Origin: Ptiloglossa arizonensis
Lineage: Eukaryota; Arthropoda; Insecta; Hymenoptera; Colletidae
Assembly: GCF_051014685.1 (NCBI RefSeq)
Contig: NW_027478525.1
Span: forward strand, 372,001-436,000
Direction: 5' to 3'
DNA length: 64,000 nucleotides
The translations under genes were made by a program, and so were the position numbers. This document shows, piece after piece, positions 36,292 to 50,400 of the stretch; position 1 is the stretch's first letter, and the number at the start of each line of letters is the position of its first letter. The notes beneath the pieces are model-generated. The model was not told the origin of the DNA, made no database searches, and saw only the letters and a list, made by a program, of their open reading frames with translations.

Positions 36292-39247
36292 TGCGCACTT
36301 TTCCCCTAGGCCGTTCTAGTTATTCGTTTCAAGCATCAGAACTGCGCAAATTTTGAGTTTCTCAAGCGTTTCTTACCTTCAAACTGCCATATCTCGCGAA
36401 CGGATTGACCGATCCGCAAAATTTCTGTTGCATCTGAAAGTAGAAACTCGCCCGACTACAACGGTATGCGCACTTTTCCCCTTGGCCGTTCCAGTTATTC
36501 GTTTCGAGCATCAGAACTGCGAAAATTTTGAGTTTCTCAAGCGTTTCTTACCTCCAAACTGCCATATCTCGCGAACGGATTGACCAATCCGCAAAATTTC
36601 TGTTGCATCTTAAAGTAGGGACTCGCCCGATTACAACGGTATGTGTTGTTTTCCCCTAGGCCGTTCCAGTTATTCGTTTCGAGCATCAGAACTGCGAAAA
36701 TTTTGAGTTTCTCAAGCGTTTCTTACCTCCAAACTGCCATATCTCGCGAACGGATTGACCAATCCGCAAAATTTCTGTTGCATCTTAAAGTAGGGACTCG
36801 CCCGATTACAACTGTATGTGTTGTTTTCCCCTAGGCCGTTCCAGTTATTCGTTTCGAGCATCAGAACTGCGAAAATTTTGAGTTTCTCAAGCGTTTCTTA
36901 CCTCCAAACTGCCATATCTCGCGAACGGATTGACCAATCCGCAAAATTTCTGTTGCATATTAAAGTAGGGACTCGCCCGATTACAACGGTATGTGTAGTT
37001 TTCCCCTAGGCCGTTCCAGTTATTCGTTTCGAGCATCAGAACTGCGAAAATTTCGAGTTTCTCTAGCGTTTCTTACCTCCAAACGGCCATATCTCGCGAA
37101 CGGATTGACCAATCCGCAAAATTTCTGTTGCTTCTGAAAGTAGAAACTCGCCCGATTACAACGGTATGCGTACTTTTCCCCTAGGCGGTTCTAGTTATTC
37201 GTTTCGAGCATCAGAACTGCCAAAATTTTGAGTTTCTGAAGCGTTTCTTGCATCCAAACTGCCATATCTCGCGAACGGATTGACCGATCCGCAAAATTTC
37301 TGTTGCATCTGAAAGTAGAAACTCGCCCGACTACAACGGTATGCGCACTTTTCCCCTTGGCCGTTCCAGTTATTCGTTTCGAGCATCAGAACTGCGGAAA
37401 TTTTGAGTTTCTCAAGCGTTTCTTACCTCCAAACTGCCATATCTCGCGAACGGATTGACCAATCCGCAAAATTTCTGTTGCATCTGAAAGTAGAAACTCG
37501 CCCGATTACAACGGTATGTGTAGTTTTCCCCTAGGCGGTTCTAGTTATTCGTTTCGAGCATCAGAACTGCGAAAATTTTGAGTTTCTCAAGCGTTTCTTA
37601 CTTCCAAACTGCCACATCTCGCGAACGGATCGACCAATCCGCAAAATTTCTGTTGCATCTGAAAGTAGAAACTCGCCCGATTACAACGGTATGCGTACTT
37701 TTCCCCTAGGCCGTTCTAGTTACTCGTTTCGAGCATCAGAACTGCGAAAATTTTGAGTTTCTCAAGCGTTTCTTACCTTCAAACTGCCATATCTCGCGAA
37801 TGGAACGATCAATCCGCAAAATTTCTGTTGCATCTGAAAGTAGACACTCGCCCGATTAGAACGGTATGCGTACTTCTCCTCTAGGCCGTTCTAGTCATTC
37901 GTTTCGAGCATCAGAACTGCGAAAATTTCGAGTTTCTCAAGCGTTTCTTGCATCCAAACTGCCATATCTCGCGAACGGATTGACCGATCCGCAAAATTTG
38001 TGTTGCATCTGAAAGTAGAAACTCGCCCGATTACAACGGTATCCCCACTTTTCCCCTAGGCCGATCTAGTTATTCGTTTCAAGCATCAGAACTGCGCAAA
38101 TTTTGAGTTTCTCAAGCGTTTCTTACCTTCAAACTGCCATATCTCGCGAACGGATTGACCGATCCGCAAAATTTCTGTTGCATCTGAAAGTAGAAACTCG
38201 CCCGACTACAACGGTATGCGCACTTTTCCCCTTGGCCGTTCCAGTTATTCGTTTCGAGCATCAGAACTGCGAAAATTTTGAGTTTCTCAAGCGTTTCTTA
38301 CCTCCAAACTGCCATATCTCGCGAACGGATTGACCAATCCGCAAAATTTCTATTGCATCTTAAAGTAGGGACTCGCCCGATTACAACGGTATGTGTAGTT
38401 TTCCCCTAGGCCGTTCCAGTTATTCGTTTCGAGCATCAGAACTGCGAAAATTTCGAGTTTCTCTAGCGTTTCTTACTTCCAAACTGCCACATCTCGCGAA
38501 CGGATCGACCAATCCGCAAAATTTCTGTTGCATCTGAAAGTAGAAACTCGCCCGATTACAACGGTATGTGTAGTTTTCCCCTAGGCGGTTCTAGTTATTC
38601 GTTTCGAGCATCAGAACTGCGAAAATTTTGAGTTTCTGAAGCGTTTCTTGCATCCAAACTGCCATATCTCGCGAACGGATTGACCGATCCGCAAAATTTC
38701 TGTTGCATCTGAAAGTAGAAACTCGCCCGATTACAACGGTAGGTGTAGTTTTCCCCTAGGCCGTTCTAGTTATTCGTTTCAAGCATCAGAACTGCGCAAA
38801 TTTTGAGTTTCTCAAGCGTTTCTTGCATCCAAACTGCCATATCTCGCGAACGGATTGACCGATCCGCAAAATTTCTGTTGCATCTGAAAGTAGAAACTCG
38901 CCCGACTACAACGGTATGCGCACTTTTCCCCTTGGCCGTTCTAGTTATTCGTTTCGAGCATCAGACTGCGAATATTTTGAGTTTCTCAAGCGTTTCTTAT
39001 CTCCAAACTGCCATATCTCGCGAACGGATTGACCAATCCGCAAAATTTCTGTTGCATCTGAAAGTAGAAACTCGCCCGCTTACAACGGTATGCCTACTTT
39101 CCCCTAGGCCGTACTAGTTACTCGTTTCGAGCATCAGAACTGCGAAAATTTTGAGTTTCTCAAGCGTTTCTTACCTCCAAACTGCCATATCTCGCGAACG
39201 GATTGACCAATCCGCAAAATTTCTGTTGCATCTGAAAGTAGAAACTC

Positions 39248-39264
39248 GCCCGATTACAACGGAA
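39248..39264 (-). other. Best CENP-B-box-like variant, copy 4
   Basis: Same 8 of 9 variant in the fourth copy of the composite repeat, 2973 bp beyond the third (17 monomers less 2 bp). No further copy of this variant was seen elsewhere in the window. Confidence 0.45.
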
Positions 39265-39289
39265 TGCGCACTTTTCCCCTAGGCCGTTC

Positions 39290-40689
39290 TAGTTATTCGT
39301 TTCAAGCATCAGAACTGCGCAAATTTTGAGTTTCTCAAGCGTTTCTTACCTTCAAACTGCCATATCTCGCGAACGGATTGACCGATCCGCAAAATTTCTG
39401 TTGCATCTGAAAGTAGAAACTCGCCCGACTACAACGGTATGCGCACTTTTCCCCTTGGCCGTTCCAGTTATTCGTTTCGAGCATCAGAACTGCGAAAATT
39501 TTGAGTTTCTCAAGCGTTTCTTACCTCCAAACTGCCATATCTCGCGAACGGATTGACCAATCCGCAAAATTTCTGTTGCATCTTAAAGTAGGGACTCGCC
39601 CGATTACAACGGTATGTGTTGTTTTCCCCTAGGCCGTTCCAGTTATTCGTTTCGAGCATCAGAACTGCGAAAATTTTGAGTTTCTCAAGCGTTTCTTACC
39701 TCCAAACTGCCATATCTCGCGAACGTATTGACCAATCCGCAAAATTTCTGTTGCATCTTAAAGTAGGGACTCGCCCGATTACAACTGTATGTGTTGTTTT
39801 CCCCTAGGCCGTTCCAGTTATTCGTTTCGAGCATCAGAACTGCGAAAATTTTGAGTTTCTCAAGCGTTTCTTACCTCCAAACTGCCATATCTCGCGAACG
39901 GATTGACCAATCCGCAAAATTTCTGTTGCATATTAAAGTAGGGACTCGCCCGATTACAACGGTATGTGTAGTTTTCCCCTAGGCCGTTCTAGTTATTCGT
40001 TTCAAGCATCAGAACTGCGCAAATTTTGAGTTTCTCAAGCGTTTCTTACCTTCAAACTGCCATATCTCGCGAACGGATTGACCGATCCGCAAAATTTCTG
40101 TTGCATCTGAAAGTAGAAACTCGCCCGACTACAACGGTATGCGCACTTTTCCCCTTGGCCGTTCCAGTTATTCGTTTCGAGCATCAGAACTGCGAAAATT
40201 TTGAGTTTCTCAAGCGTTTCTTACCTCCAAACTGCCATATCTCGCGAACGGATTGACCAATCCGCAAAATTTCTGTTGCATCTTAAAGTAGGGACTCGCC
40301 CGATTACAACGGTATGTGTTGTTTTCCCCTAGGCCGTTCCAGTTATTCGTTTCGAGCATCAGAACTGCGAAAATTTTGAGTTTCTCAAGCGTTTCTTACC
40401 TCCAAACTGCCATATCTCGCGAACGGATTGACCAATCCGCAAAATTTCTGTTGCATCTTAAAGTAGGGACTCGCCCGATTACAACTGTATGTGTTGTTTT
40501 CCCCTAGGCCGTTCCAGTTATTCGTTTCGAGCATCAGAACTGCGAAAATTTTGAGTTTCTCAAGCGTTTCTTACCTCCAAACTGCCATATCTCGCGAACG
40601 GATTGACCAATCCGCAAAATTTCTGTTGCATATTAAAGTAGGGACTCGCCCGATTACAACGGTATGTGTAGTTTTCCCCTAGGCCGTTC
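39290..40689 (+). repeat. 4-monomer internal tandem duplication (second occurrence)
   Basis: Same duplication as at 32997-34395, here two full 700-bp units (39290-39989 and 39990-40689) with the same hybrid boundary. Its presence in the second part of both composite units, and absence from both first parts, shows that it predates the 7-kb duplication. Confidence 0.85.
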
Positions 40690-43261
40690 CAGTTATTCGT
40701 TTCGAGCATCAGAACTGCGAAAATTTCGAGTTTCTCTAGCGTTTCTTACCTCCAAACGGCCATATCTCGCGAACGGATTGACCAATCCGCAAAATTTCTG
40801 TTGCTTCTGAAAGTAGAAACTCGCCCGATTACAACGGTATGCGTACTTTTCCCCTAGGCGGTTCTAGTTATTCGTTTCGAGCATCAGAACTGCCAAAATT
40901 TTGAGTTTCTGAAGCGTTTCTTGCATCCAAACTGCCATATCTCGCGAACGGATTGACCGATCCGCAAAATTTCTGTTGCATCTGAAAGTAGAAACTCGCC
41001 CGACTACAACGGTATGCGCACTTTTCCCCTTGGCCGTTCCAGTTATTCGTTTCGAGCATCAGAACTGCGGAAATTTTGAGTTTCTCAAGCGTTTCTTACC
41101 TCCAAACTGCCATATCTCGCGAACGGATTGACCAATCCGCAAAATTTCTGTTGCATCTGAAAGTAGAAACTCGCCCGATTACAACGGTATGTGTAGTTTT
41201 CCCCTAGGCGGTTCTAGTTATTCGTTTCGAGCATCAGAACTGCGAAAATTTTGAGTTTCTCAAGCGTTTCTTACTTCCAAACTGCCACATCTCGCGAACG
41301 GATCGACCAATCCGCAAAATTTCTGTTGCATCTGAAAGTAGAAACTCGCCCGATTTCAACGGCATGTGTAGTTTTCCCCTAGGCCGTTCCAGTTATTCGT
41401 TTCGAGCATCAGAACTGCGAAAATTTTGAGTTTCTCAAGCGTTTCTTACCTCCAAACTGCCATATCTCGCGAACGGATTGACCAATCCGCAAAATTTCTG
41501 TTGCATCTGAAAGTAGAAACTCGCCCGATTACAACGGTATGTGTAGTTTTCCCCTAGGCGGTTCTAGTTATTCGTTTCGAGCATCAGAACTGCGAAAATT
41601 TTGAGTTTCTCAAGCGTTTCTTGCATCCAAACTGCCATATCTCGCGAACGGATTGACCGATCCGCAAAATTTCTGTTGCATCTGAAAGTAGAAACTCGCC
41701 CGATTACAACGGTATGCCCACTTTTCCCCTAGGCCGTCCTAGTTATTCGTTTCAAGCATCAGAACTGCGAAAATTTTGAGTTTCTCAAGCGTTTCTTACA
41801 TCCAAACGGCCATATCTCGCGAACGGATTGACCAATCCGCAAAATTTCTGTTGCTTCTGAAAGTAGAAACTCGCCCGATTACAACGGTATGCGTACTTCT
41901 CCCCTAGGCCGTTCTAGTCATTCGTTTCGAGCATCAGAACTGCGAAAATATTGAGTTTCTCAAGCGTTTCTTATCTCCAAACTGCCATATCTCGCGAACG
42001 GATTGACCAATCCGCAAAATTTCTGTTGCATCTGAAAGTAGAAACTCGCCCGATTACAACGGTATGCGTACTTTTCCCCTAGGCCGTTCTAGTTACTCGT
42101 TTCGAGCATCAGAACTGCGAAAATTTTGAGTTTCTCAAGCGTTTCTTACCTTCAAACTGCCATATCTCGCGAATGGAACGATCAATCCGCAAAATTTCTG
42201 TTGCATCTGAAAGTAGACACTCGCCCGATTAGAACGGTATGCGTACTTCTCCTCTAGGCCGTTCTAGTCATTCGTTTCGAGCATCAGAACTGCGAAAATT
42301 TCGAGTTTCTCAAGCGTTTCTTGCATCCAAACTGCCATATCTCGCGAACGGATTGACCGATCCGCAAAATTTGTGTTGCATCTGAAAGTAGAAACTCGCC
42401 CGATTACAACGGTATCCCCACTTTTCCCCTAGGCCGATCTAGTTATTCGTTTCAAGCATCAGAACTGCGCAAATTTTGAGTTTCTCAAGCGTTTCTTACC
42501 TTCAAACTGCCATATCTCGCGAACGGATTGACCGATCCGCAAAATTTCTGTTGCATCTGAAAGTAGAAACTCGCCCGACTACAACGGTATGCGCACTTTT
42601 CCCCTTGGCCGTTCCAGTTATTCGTTTCGAGCATCAGAACTGCGAAAATTTTGAGTTTCTCAAGCGTTTCTTACCTCCAAACTGCCATATCTCGCGAACG
42701 GATTGACCAATCCGCAAAATTTCTATTGCATCTTAAAGTAGGGACTCGCCCGATTACAACGGTATGTGTAGTTTTCCCCTAGGCCGTTCCAGTTATTCGT
42801 TTCGAGCATCAGAACTGCTAAAATTTCGAGTTTCTCTAGCGTTTCTTACTTCCAAACTGCCACATCTCGCGAACGGATCGACCAATCCGCAAAATTTCTG
42901 TTGCATCTGAAAGTAGAAACTCGCCCGATTACAACGGTATGTGTAGTTTTCCCCTAGGCGGTTCTAGTTATTCGTTTCGAGCATCAGAACTGCGAAAATT
43001 TTGAGTTTCTGAAGCGTTTCTTGCATCCAAACTGCCATATCTCGCGAACGGATTGACCGATCCGCAAAATTTCTGTTGCATCTGAAAGTAGAAACTCGCC
43101 CGATTACAACGGTATGCCCACTTTTCCCTTAGGCCGTCCTAGTTATTCGTTTCAAGCATCAGAACTGCGAAAATTTTGAGTTTCTCAAGCGTTTCTTACA
43201 TCCAAACGGCCATATCTCGCGAACGGATTGACCAATCCGCAAAATTTCTGTTGCTTCTGAA

Positions 43262-46200
43262 AGTAGAATCTCGCCCGATTACAACGGTATGCGTACTTTT
43301 CCCCTAGGCGGTTCTAGTTATTCGTTTCGAGCATCAGAACTGCCAAAATTTTGAGTTTCTGAAGCGTTTCTTGCATCCAAACTGCCATATCTCGCGAACG
43401 GATTGACCGATCCGCAAAATTTCTGTTGCATCTGAAAGTAGAAACTCGCCCGACTACAAGGGTATGCGCACTTTTCCCCTTGGCCGTTCTAGTTATTCGT
43501 TTCAAGCATCAGAACTGCGCAAATTTTGAGTTTCTCAAGCGTTTCTTACCTCCAAACTGCCATATCTCGCGAACGGATTGACCAATCCGCAAAATTTCTG
43601 TTGCATCTGAAAGTAGAAACTCGCCCGATTACAACGGTAGGTGTAGTTTTCCCCTAGGCCGTTCTAGTTACTCGTTTCGAGCATCAGAACTGCGAAAATT
43701 TTGAGTTTCTCAAGCGTTTCTTACCTCCAAACTGCCATATCTCGCGAACGGATTGACCAATCCGCAAAATTTCTGTTGCATCTGAAAGTAGAAACTCGCC
43801 CGATTACAACGGTACGTGTAATTTTCCCCTAGGCCGTTCTAGTTATTCGTTTCGAGCATCAGACTGCGAATATTTTGAGTTTCTCAAGCGTTTCTTATCT
43901 CCAAACTGCCATATCTCGCGAACGGATTGACCAATCCGCAAAATTTCTGTTGCATCTGAAAGTAGAAACTCGCCCGATTACAACGGTATGCCTACTTTCC
44001 CCTAGGCCGTACTAGTTACTCGTTTCGAGCATCAGAACTGCGAAAATTTTGAGTTTCTCAAGCGTTTCTTACCTCCAAACTGCCATATCTCGCGAACGGA
44101 TTGACCAATCCGCAAAATTTCTGTTGCATCTGAAAGTAGAAACTCGCCCGATTACAACGGTATGCGCACTTTTCCCCTAGGCCGTTCTAGTTATTCGTTT
44201 CAAGCATCAGAACTGCGCAAATTTTGAGTTTCTCAAGCGTTTCTTACCTTCAAACTGCCATATCTCGCGAACGGATTGACCGATCCGCAAAATTTCTGTT
44301 GCATCTGAAAGTAGAAACTCGCCCGACTACAACGGTATGCGCACTTTTCCCCTTGGCCGTTCCAGTTATTCGTTTCGAGCATCAGAACTGCGAAAATTTT
44401 GAGTTTCTCAAGCGTTTCTTACCTCCAAACTGCCATATCTCGCGAACGGATTGACCAATCCGCAAAATTTCTGTTGCATCTTAAAGTAGGGACTCGCCCG
44501 ATTACAACGGTATGTGTAGTTTTCCCCTAGGCCGTTCCAGTTATTCGTTTCGAGCATCAGAACTGCGAAAATTTCGAGTTTCTCTAGCGTTTCTTACTTC
44601 CAAACTGCCACATCTCGCGAACGGATCGACCAATCCGCAAAATTTCTGTTGCATCTGAAAGTAGAAACTCGCCCGATTACAACGGTATGTGTAGTTTTCC
44701 CCTAGGCGGTTCTAGTTATTCGTTTCGAGCATCAGAACTGCGAAAATTTTGAGTTTCTGAAGCGTTTCTTGCATCCAAACTGCCATATCTCGCGAACGGA
44801 TTGACCGATCCGCAAAATTTCTGTTGCATCTGAAAGTAGAAACTCGCCCGATTACAACGGTATGCGTACTTTTCCCCTAGGCGGTTCTAGTTATTCGTTT
44901 CGAGCATCAGAACTGCCAAAATTTTGAGTTTCTGAAGCGTTTCTTGCATCCAAACTGCCATATCTCGCGAACGGATTGACCGATCCGCAAAATTTCTGTT
45001 GCATCTGAAAGTAGAAACTCGCCCGACTACAAGGGTATGCGCACTTTTCCCCTTGGCCGTTCTAGTTATTCGTTTCAAGCATCAGAACTGCGCAAATTTT
45101 GAGTTTCTCAAGCGTTTCTTACCTCCAAACTGCCATATCTCGCGAACGGATTGACCAATCCGCAAAATTTCTGTTGCATCTGAAAGTAGAAACTCGCCCG
45201 ATTACAACGGTAGGTGTAGTTTTCCCCTAGGCCGTTCTAGTTACTCGTTTCGAGCATCAGAACTGCGAAAATTTTGAGTTTCTCAAGCGTTTCTTACCTC
45301 CAAACTGCCATATCTCGCGAACGGATTGACCAATCCGCAAAATTTCTGTTGCATCTGAAAGTAGAAACTCGCCCGATTACAACGGTACGTGTAGTTTTCC
45401 CCTAGGCCGTTCTAGTTATTCGTTTCGAGCATCAGACTGCGAATATTTTGAGTTTCTCAAGCGTTTCTTATCTCCAAACTGCCATATCTCGCGAACGGAT
45501 TGACCAATCCGCAAAATTTCTGTTGCATCTGAAAGTAGAAACTCGCCCGATTACAACGGTATGCCTACTTTCCCCTAGGCCGTACTAGTTACTCGTTTCG
45601 AGCATCAGAACTGCGAAAATTTTGAGTTTCTCAAGCGTTTCTTACCTCCAAACTGCCATATCTCGCGAACGGATTGACCAATCCGCAAAATTTCTGTTGC
45701 ATCTGAAAGTAGAAACTCGCCCGATTACAACGGTATGCGCACTTTTCCCCTAGGCCGTTCTAGTTATTCGTTTCAAGCATCAGAACTGCGCAAATTTTGA
45801 GTTTCTCAAGCGTTTCTTACCTTCAAACTGCCATATCTCGCGAACGGATTGACCGATCCGCAAAATTTCTGTTGCATCTGAAAGTAGAAACTCGCCCGAC
45901 TACAACGGTATGCGCACTTTTCCCCTTGGCCGTTCCAGTTATTCGTTTCGAGCATCAGAACTGCGAAAATTTTGAGTTTCTCAAGCGTTTCTTACCTCCA
46001 AACTGCCATATCTCGCGAACGGATTGACCAATCCGCAAAATTTCTGTTGCATCTTAAAGTAGGGACTCGCCCGATTACAACGGTATGTGTTGTTTTCCCC
46101 TAGGCCGTTCCAGTTATTCGTTTCGAGCATCAGAACTGCGAAAATTTTGAGTTTCTCAAGCGTTTCTTACCTCCAAACTGCCATATCTCGCGAACGGATT

Positions 46201-46407
46201 GACCAATCCGCAAAATTTCTGTTGCATCTTAAAGTAGGGACTCGCTCGATTACAACGGTATGTGTAGTTTTCCCCTAGGCCGTTCCAGTTATTCGTTTCG
46301 AGCATCAGAACTGCGAAAATTTCGAGTTTCTCTAGCGTTTCTTACTTCCAAACTGCCGCATCTCGCGAACGGATCGACCAATCCGCAAAATTTCTGTTGC
46401 ATCTGAA
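43262..46407 (+). repeat. 1573-bp HOR pair, second locus
   Basis: Two units (about 43262-44834 and 44835-46407) repeat the arrangement of 16.9-20.0 kb at a shift of 26409 bp. The cagactgcg marker lies at 43860 and 45433. Unlike the first locus, unit 1 here has one gtgttgttttcc monomer fewer near 44500, and its right end is built differently, with gtttctctagcg and acttcc monomers one place earlier. Private changes include agaatctcgcc near 43265 and gtgtaatttt near 43817. Confidence 0.8.
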
Positions 46408-47483
46408 AGTAGAAACTCGCCCGATTACAACGGTATGTGTAGTTTTCCCCTAGGCGGTTCTAGTTATTCGTTTCGAGCATCAGAACAGCGAAAATTTTGA
46501 GTTTCTGAAGCGTTTCTTGCATCCAAACTGCCATATCTCGCGAACGGATTGACCGATCCGCAAAATTTCTGTTGCATCTGAAAGTAGAAACTCGCCCGAT
46601 TACAACGGTATGCCCACTTTTCCCTCAGGCCGTCCTAGTTATTCGTTTCAAGCATCAGAACTGCGAAAATTTTGAGTTTCTCAAGCGTTTCTTACATCCA
46701 AACGGCCATATCTCGCGAACGGATTGACCAATCCGCAAAATTTCTGTTGCTTCTGAAAGTAGAAACTCGCCCGATTACAACGGTATGCGTACTTTTCCCC
46801 TAGGCGGTTCTAGTTATTCGTTTCGAGCATCAGAACTGCCAAAATTTTGAGTTTCTGAAGCGTTTCTTGCATCCAAACTGCCATATCTCGCGAACGGATT
46901 GACCGATCCGCAAAATTTCTGTTGCATCTGAAAGTAGAAACTCGCCCGACTACAACGGTATGCGCACTTTTCCCCTTGGCCGTTCTAGTTATTCGTTTCA
47001 AGCATCAGAACTGCGCAAATTTTGAGTTTCTCAAGCGTTTCTTACCTCCAAACTGCCATATCTCGCGAACGGATTGACCAATCCGCAAAATTTCTGTTGC
47101 ATCTGAAAGTAGAAACTCGCCCGATTACAACGGTAGGTGTGGTTTTCCCCTAGGCCGTTCTAGTTACTCGTTTCGAGCATCAGAACTGCGAAAATTTTGA
47201 GTTTCTCAAGCGTTTCTTACCTCCAAACTGCCATATCTCGCGAACGGATTGACCAATCCGCAAAATTTCTGTTGCATCTGAAAGTAGAAACTCGCCCGAT
47301 TACAACGGTATGCGCACTTTTCCCCTAGGCCGTTCTAGTTATTCGTTTCAAGCATCAGAACTGCGCAAATTTTGAGTTTCTCAAGCGTTTCTTACCTTCA
47401 AACTGCCATATCTCGCGAACGGATTGACCGATCCGCAAAATTTCTGTTGCATCTGAAAGTAGAAACTCGCCCGACTACAACGG

Positions 47484-50400
47484 TATGCGCACTTTTCCCC
47501 TTGGCCGTTCCAGTTATTCGTTTCGAGCATCAGAACTGCGAAAATTTTGAGTTTCTCAAGCGTTTCTTACCTCCAAACTGCCATATCTCGCGAACGGATT
47601 GACCAATCCGCAAAATTTCTGTTGCATCTTAAAGTAGGGACTCGCCCGATTACAACGGTATGTGTTGTTTTCCCCTAGGCCGTTCCAGTTATTCGTTTCG
47701 AGCATCAGAACTGCGAAAATTTCGAGTTTCTCTAGCGTTTCTTACATTCAAACTGCCATATCTCGCGAACGGATTGATCAATCCGCAAAATTTCTGTTGC
47801 ATCTGAAAGTAGAAACTCGCCCGATTACAACGGTATGCGCACTTTTCCCCTAGGCGGTTCTAGTTATTCGTTTCGAGCATCAGAACTGCCAAAATTTTGA
47901 GTTTCTCAAGCGTTTCTTACCTCCAAACTACCATATCTCGCGAACGGATTGACCAATCCGCAAAATTTCTATTGCATCTGAAAGTAGAAACTCGCCCGAT
48001 TACAACGGTGGGTGTAGTTTTCCCCTAGGCCGTTCTAGTTATTCGTTTCGAGCATCAGAACTGCGAAAATTTTGAGTTTCTCAAGCGTTTCTTACCTCCA
48101 AACTGCAATATCTCGCGAACGGATTGACCAATCCGCAAAATTTCTGTTGCATCTGAAAGTAGAAACTCGCCCGATTACAACGGTATGTGTAGTTTTCCCC
48201 TAGACCGTTCCAGTTATTCGTTTCGAGCATCAGAACAGCGAAAATTTTGAGTTTCTCAAGCGTTTCTTACCTCCAAACTGCCATATCTCGCGAACGGATT
48301 GACCAATCCGCAAAATTTCTGTTGCATCTGAAAGTAGACACTCTCCCGATTACAACGGTATGCGTACTTCTCCCATAGGCCGTTCTAGTCATTCGTGTCG
48401 AGCATCAGAACTGCGAAAATTTTGAGTATCTCAAGGGTTTCTTACCTCCAAACTGCCATATCTCGCGAACGAATTGACCAATCCGCAAAATTTCTTTTGA
48501 ATCTGAAAGTAGAAACTCGCCCGATTACAACGGTATGTGTAGTTTTCCCCTAGGCCGTTCCAGTTATTCGTTTCGAGCATCAGAACTGCGAAAATTTTGA
48601 GTTTCTCAAGCGTTTCTTACATCCAAACTGCCATATCTCGTGAACGGATTGACCAATCCGCAAAATTTCTGTTGCATCTGAAAGTAGAAACTCGCCCGAT
48701 TACAACGGTATGCGCACTTTTCCCCTAGGCGGTTCTAGTTATTCGTTTCGAGCATCAGAACAGCCAAAATTTTGAGTTTCTCAAGCGTTTCTTACATCCA
48801 AACTGCCATATCTCGCGAACGGATTGACCAATCCGCAAAATTTCTGTTCCATTTGAAAGTAGAAACTCGCCCGATTACAATGGTATGCGCACTTTTCCCC
48901 TAGGCCGTTCTAGTTATTCGTTTCAAGCATCAGAACTGCGCAAATTTTGAGTTTATCAAGCGTTTCTTACCTTCAAACTGCCATATCTCGCGAACGGAAC
49001 GATCAATCCGCAAAATTTCTGTTGCATCTGAAAGTAGACACTCGCCCGATTACAACGGTATGCGTACTTCTCCCCTAGGCCGTTCTAGTCATACGTTTCG
49101 AGCATCAGAACTGCGAAAATTTGGAGTTTCTCAAGCGTTTCTTGCATCCAAACTGCCATATCTCGCTAAGGGATTGACCGATCCGCAAAATTTCTGTTGC
49201 ATCTTAAAGTAGAAACTCGCCCGATTACAACGGTATGCCCACTTTTCCCCTAGGCCGTTCTAGTTATTCGTTTCGAGCACCAGAACTGCGAAAATTTTGA
49301 GTTTCTCAAGCGTTTCTTAAATCCAAACGGCCATATCTCGCGAACGGATTGACCAATCCGCAAAATTTCCGTTGCATTTGAAAGTAGAAACTCGCCCGAT
49401 TACAACGGTATGCGCACTTTTCCCCCACGCCGTTCTAGTTACTCGTTTCTAGCATCAGAACTGCGAAAATTTTGAGTTTCTCAAGCGTTTCTTACCTCCA
49501 AACTGCCATATCTCGCGAACGGATTGACCAATCTGCAAAATTTCTGTTGCTTCTGAAAGTAGAAACTCGCCCGATTACAACGGTATGCGCACTTTTCCCC
49601 TAGGCCGTTCTAGTTATTCGTTTCGAGCATCAGAACTGCGAAAATTTTGAGTTTCTCAAGCGTTTCTTACATCCAAACGGCCATATCTCGCGAACGGATT
49701 GACCAATCCGCAAAATTTCTGTTGCATTTGAAAGTAGAAACTCGCCCGATTACAACGGTATGCGCACTTTTCCCCTGGGCCGTTCTAGTTATTCGTTTCG
49801 AGCATCAGAACTGCGAAAATTTTGCGTTTCTAAAGCGTTTCTTATCTCCAAACTGCCATGTCTCGCGAACGGATTGGTAAATCCGCAAAATTTCTGTTGC
49901 TTGTGAAAGTAGAAACTCGCCCGATTACAACGGTATGCCCACTTTTCCCCTAGGCCGTTCTAGTTATTCGTTTCGAGCACCAGAACTGCGAAAATTTTGA
50001 GCTTCTCAAGCGTTTCTTACATCCAAACGGCCATATCTCGCGAACGGATTGACCAATCCGCAAAATTTCTGTTGCATTTGAAAGTAGAAACTCGCCCGAT
50101 TACAACGGTATGCGCACTTTTCCCCCACGCCGTTCTAGTTACTCGTTTCTAGCATCAGAACTGCGAAAATTTTGAGTTTCTCAAGCGTTCCTTACCTCCA
50201 AACTGCCATATCTCGCGAACGGATTGACCAATCTGCAAAATTTCTGTTGCTTCTGAAAGTAGAAACTCGCCCGATTACAACGGTATGCGCACTTTTCCCC
50301 TAGGCCGTTCTAGTTATTCGTTTCGAGCATCAGAACTGCGAAAATTTTGAGTTTCTAAAGCGTTTCTTATCTCCAAACTGCCATGTCTCGCGAACGGATT

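Larger units (their letters stand above)
35095..41388 (+). repeat. About 6.3-kb composite repeat, unit 2
   Basis: Second copy of the preceding composite repeat. The shift is 6994 bp at the start (28101 to 35095), 6992 bp after the indel cluster (29361 to 36353), and about 6293 bp from 33033/39326 on. The later fall of about 700 bp shows that four monomers present at about 30.6-31.3 kb are missing here between 37.5 and 37.7 kb. The second half repeats the four-monomer internal duplication. The junction at about 35095 changes ccgttcc to ccgttct inside a monomer and keeps the 175-bp register. Confidence 0.75.
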
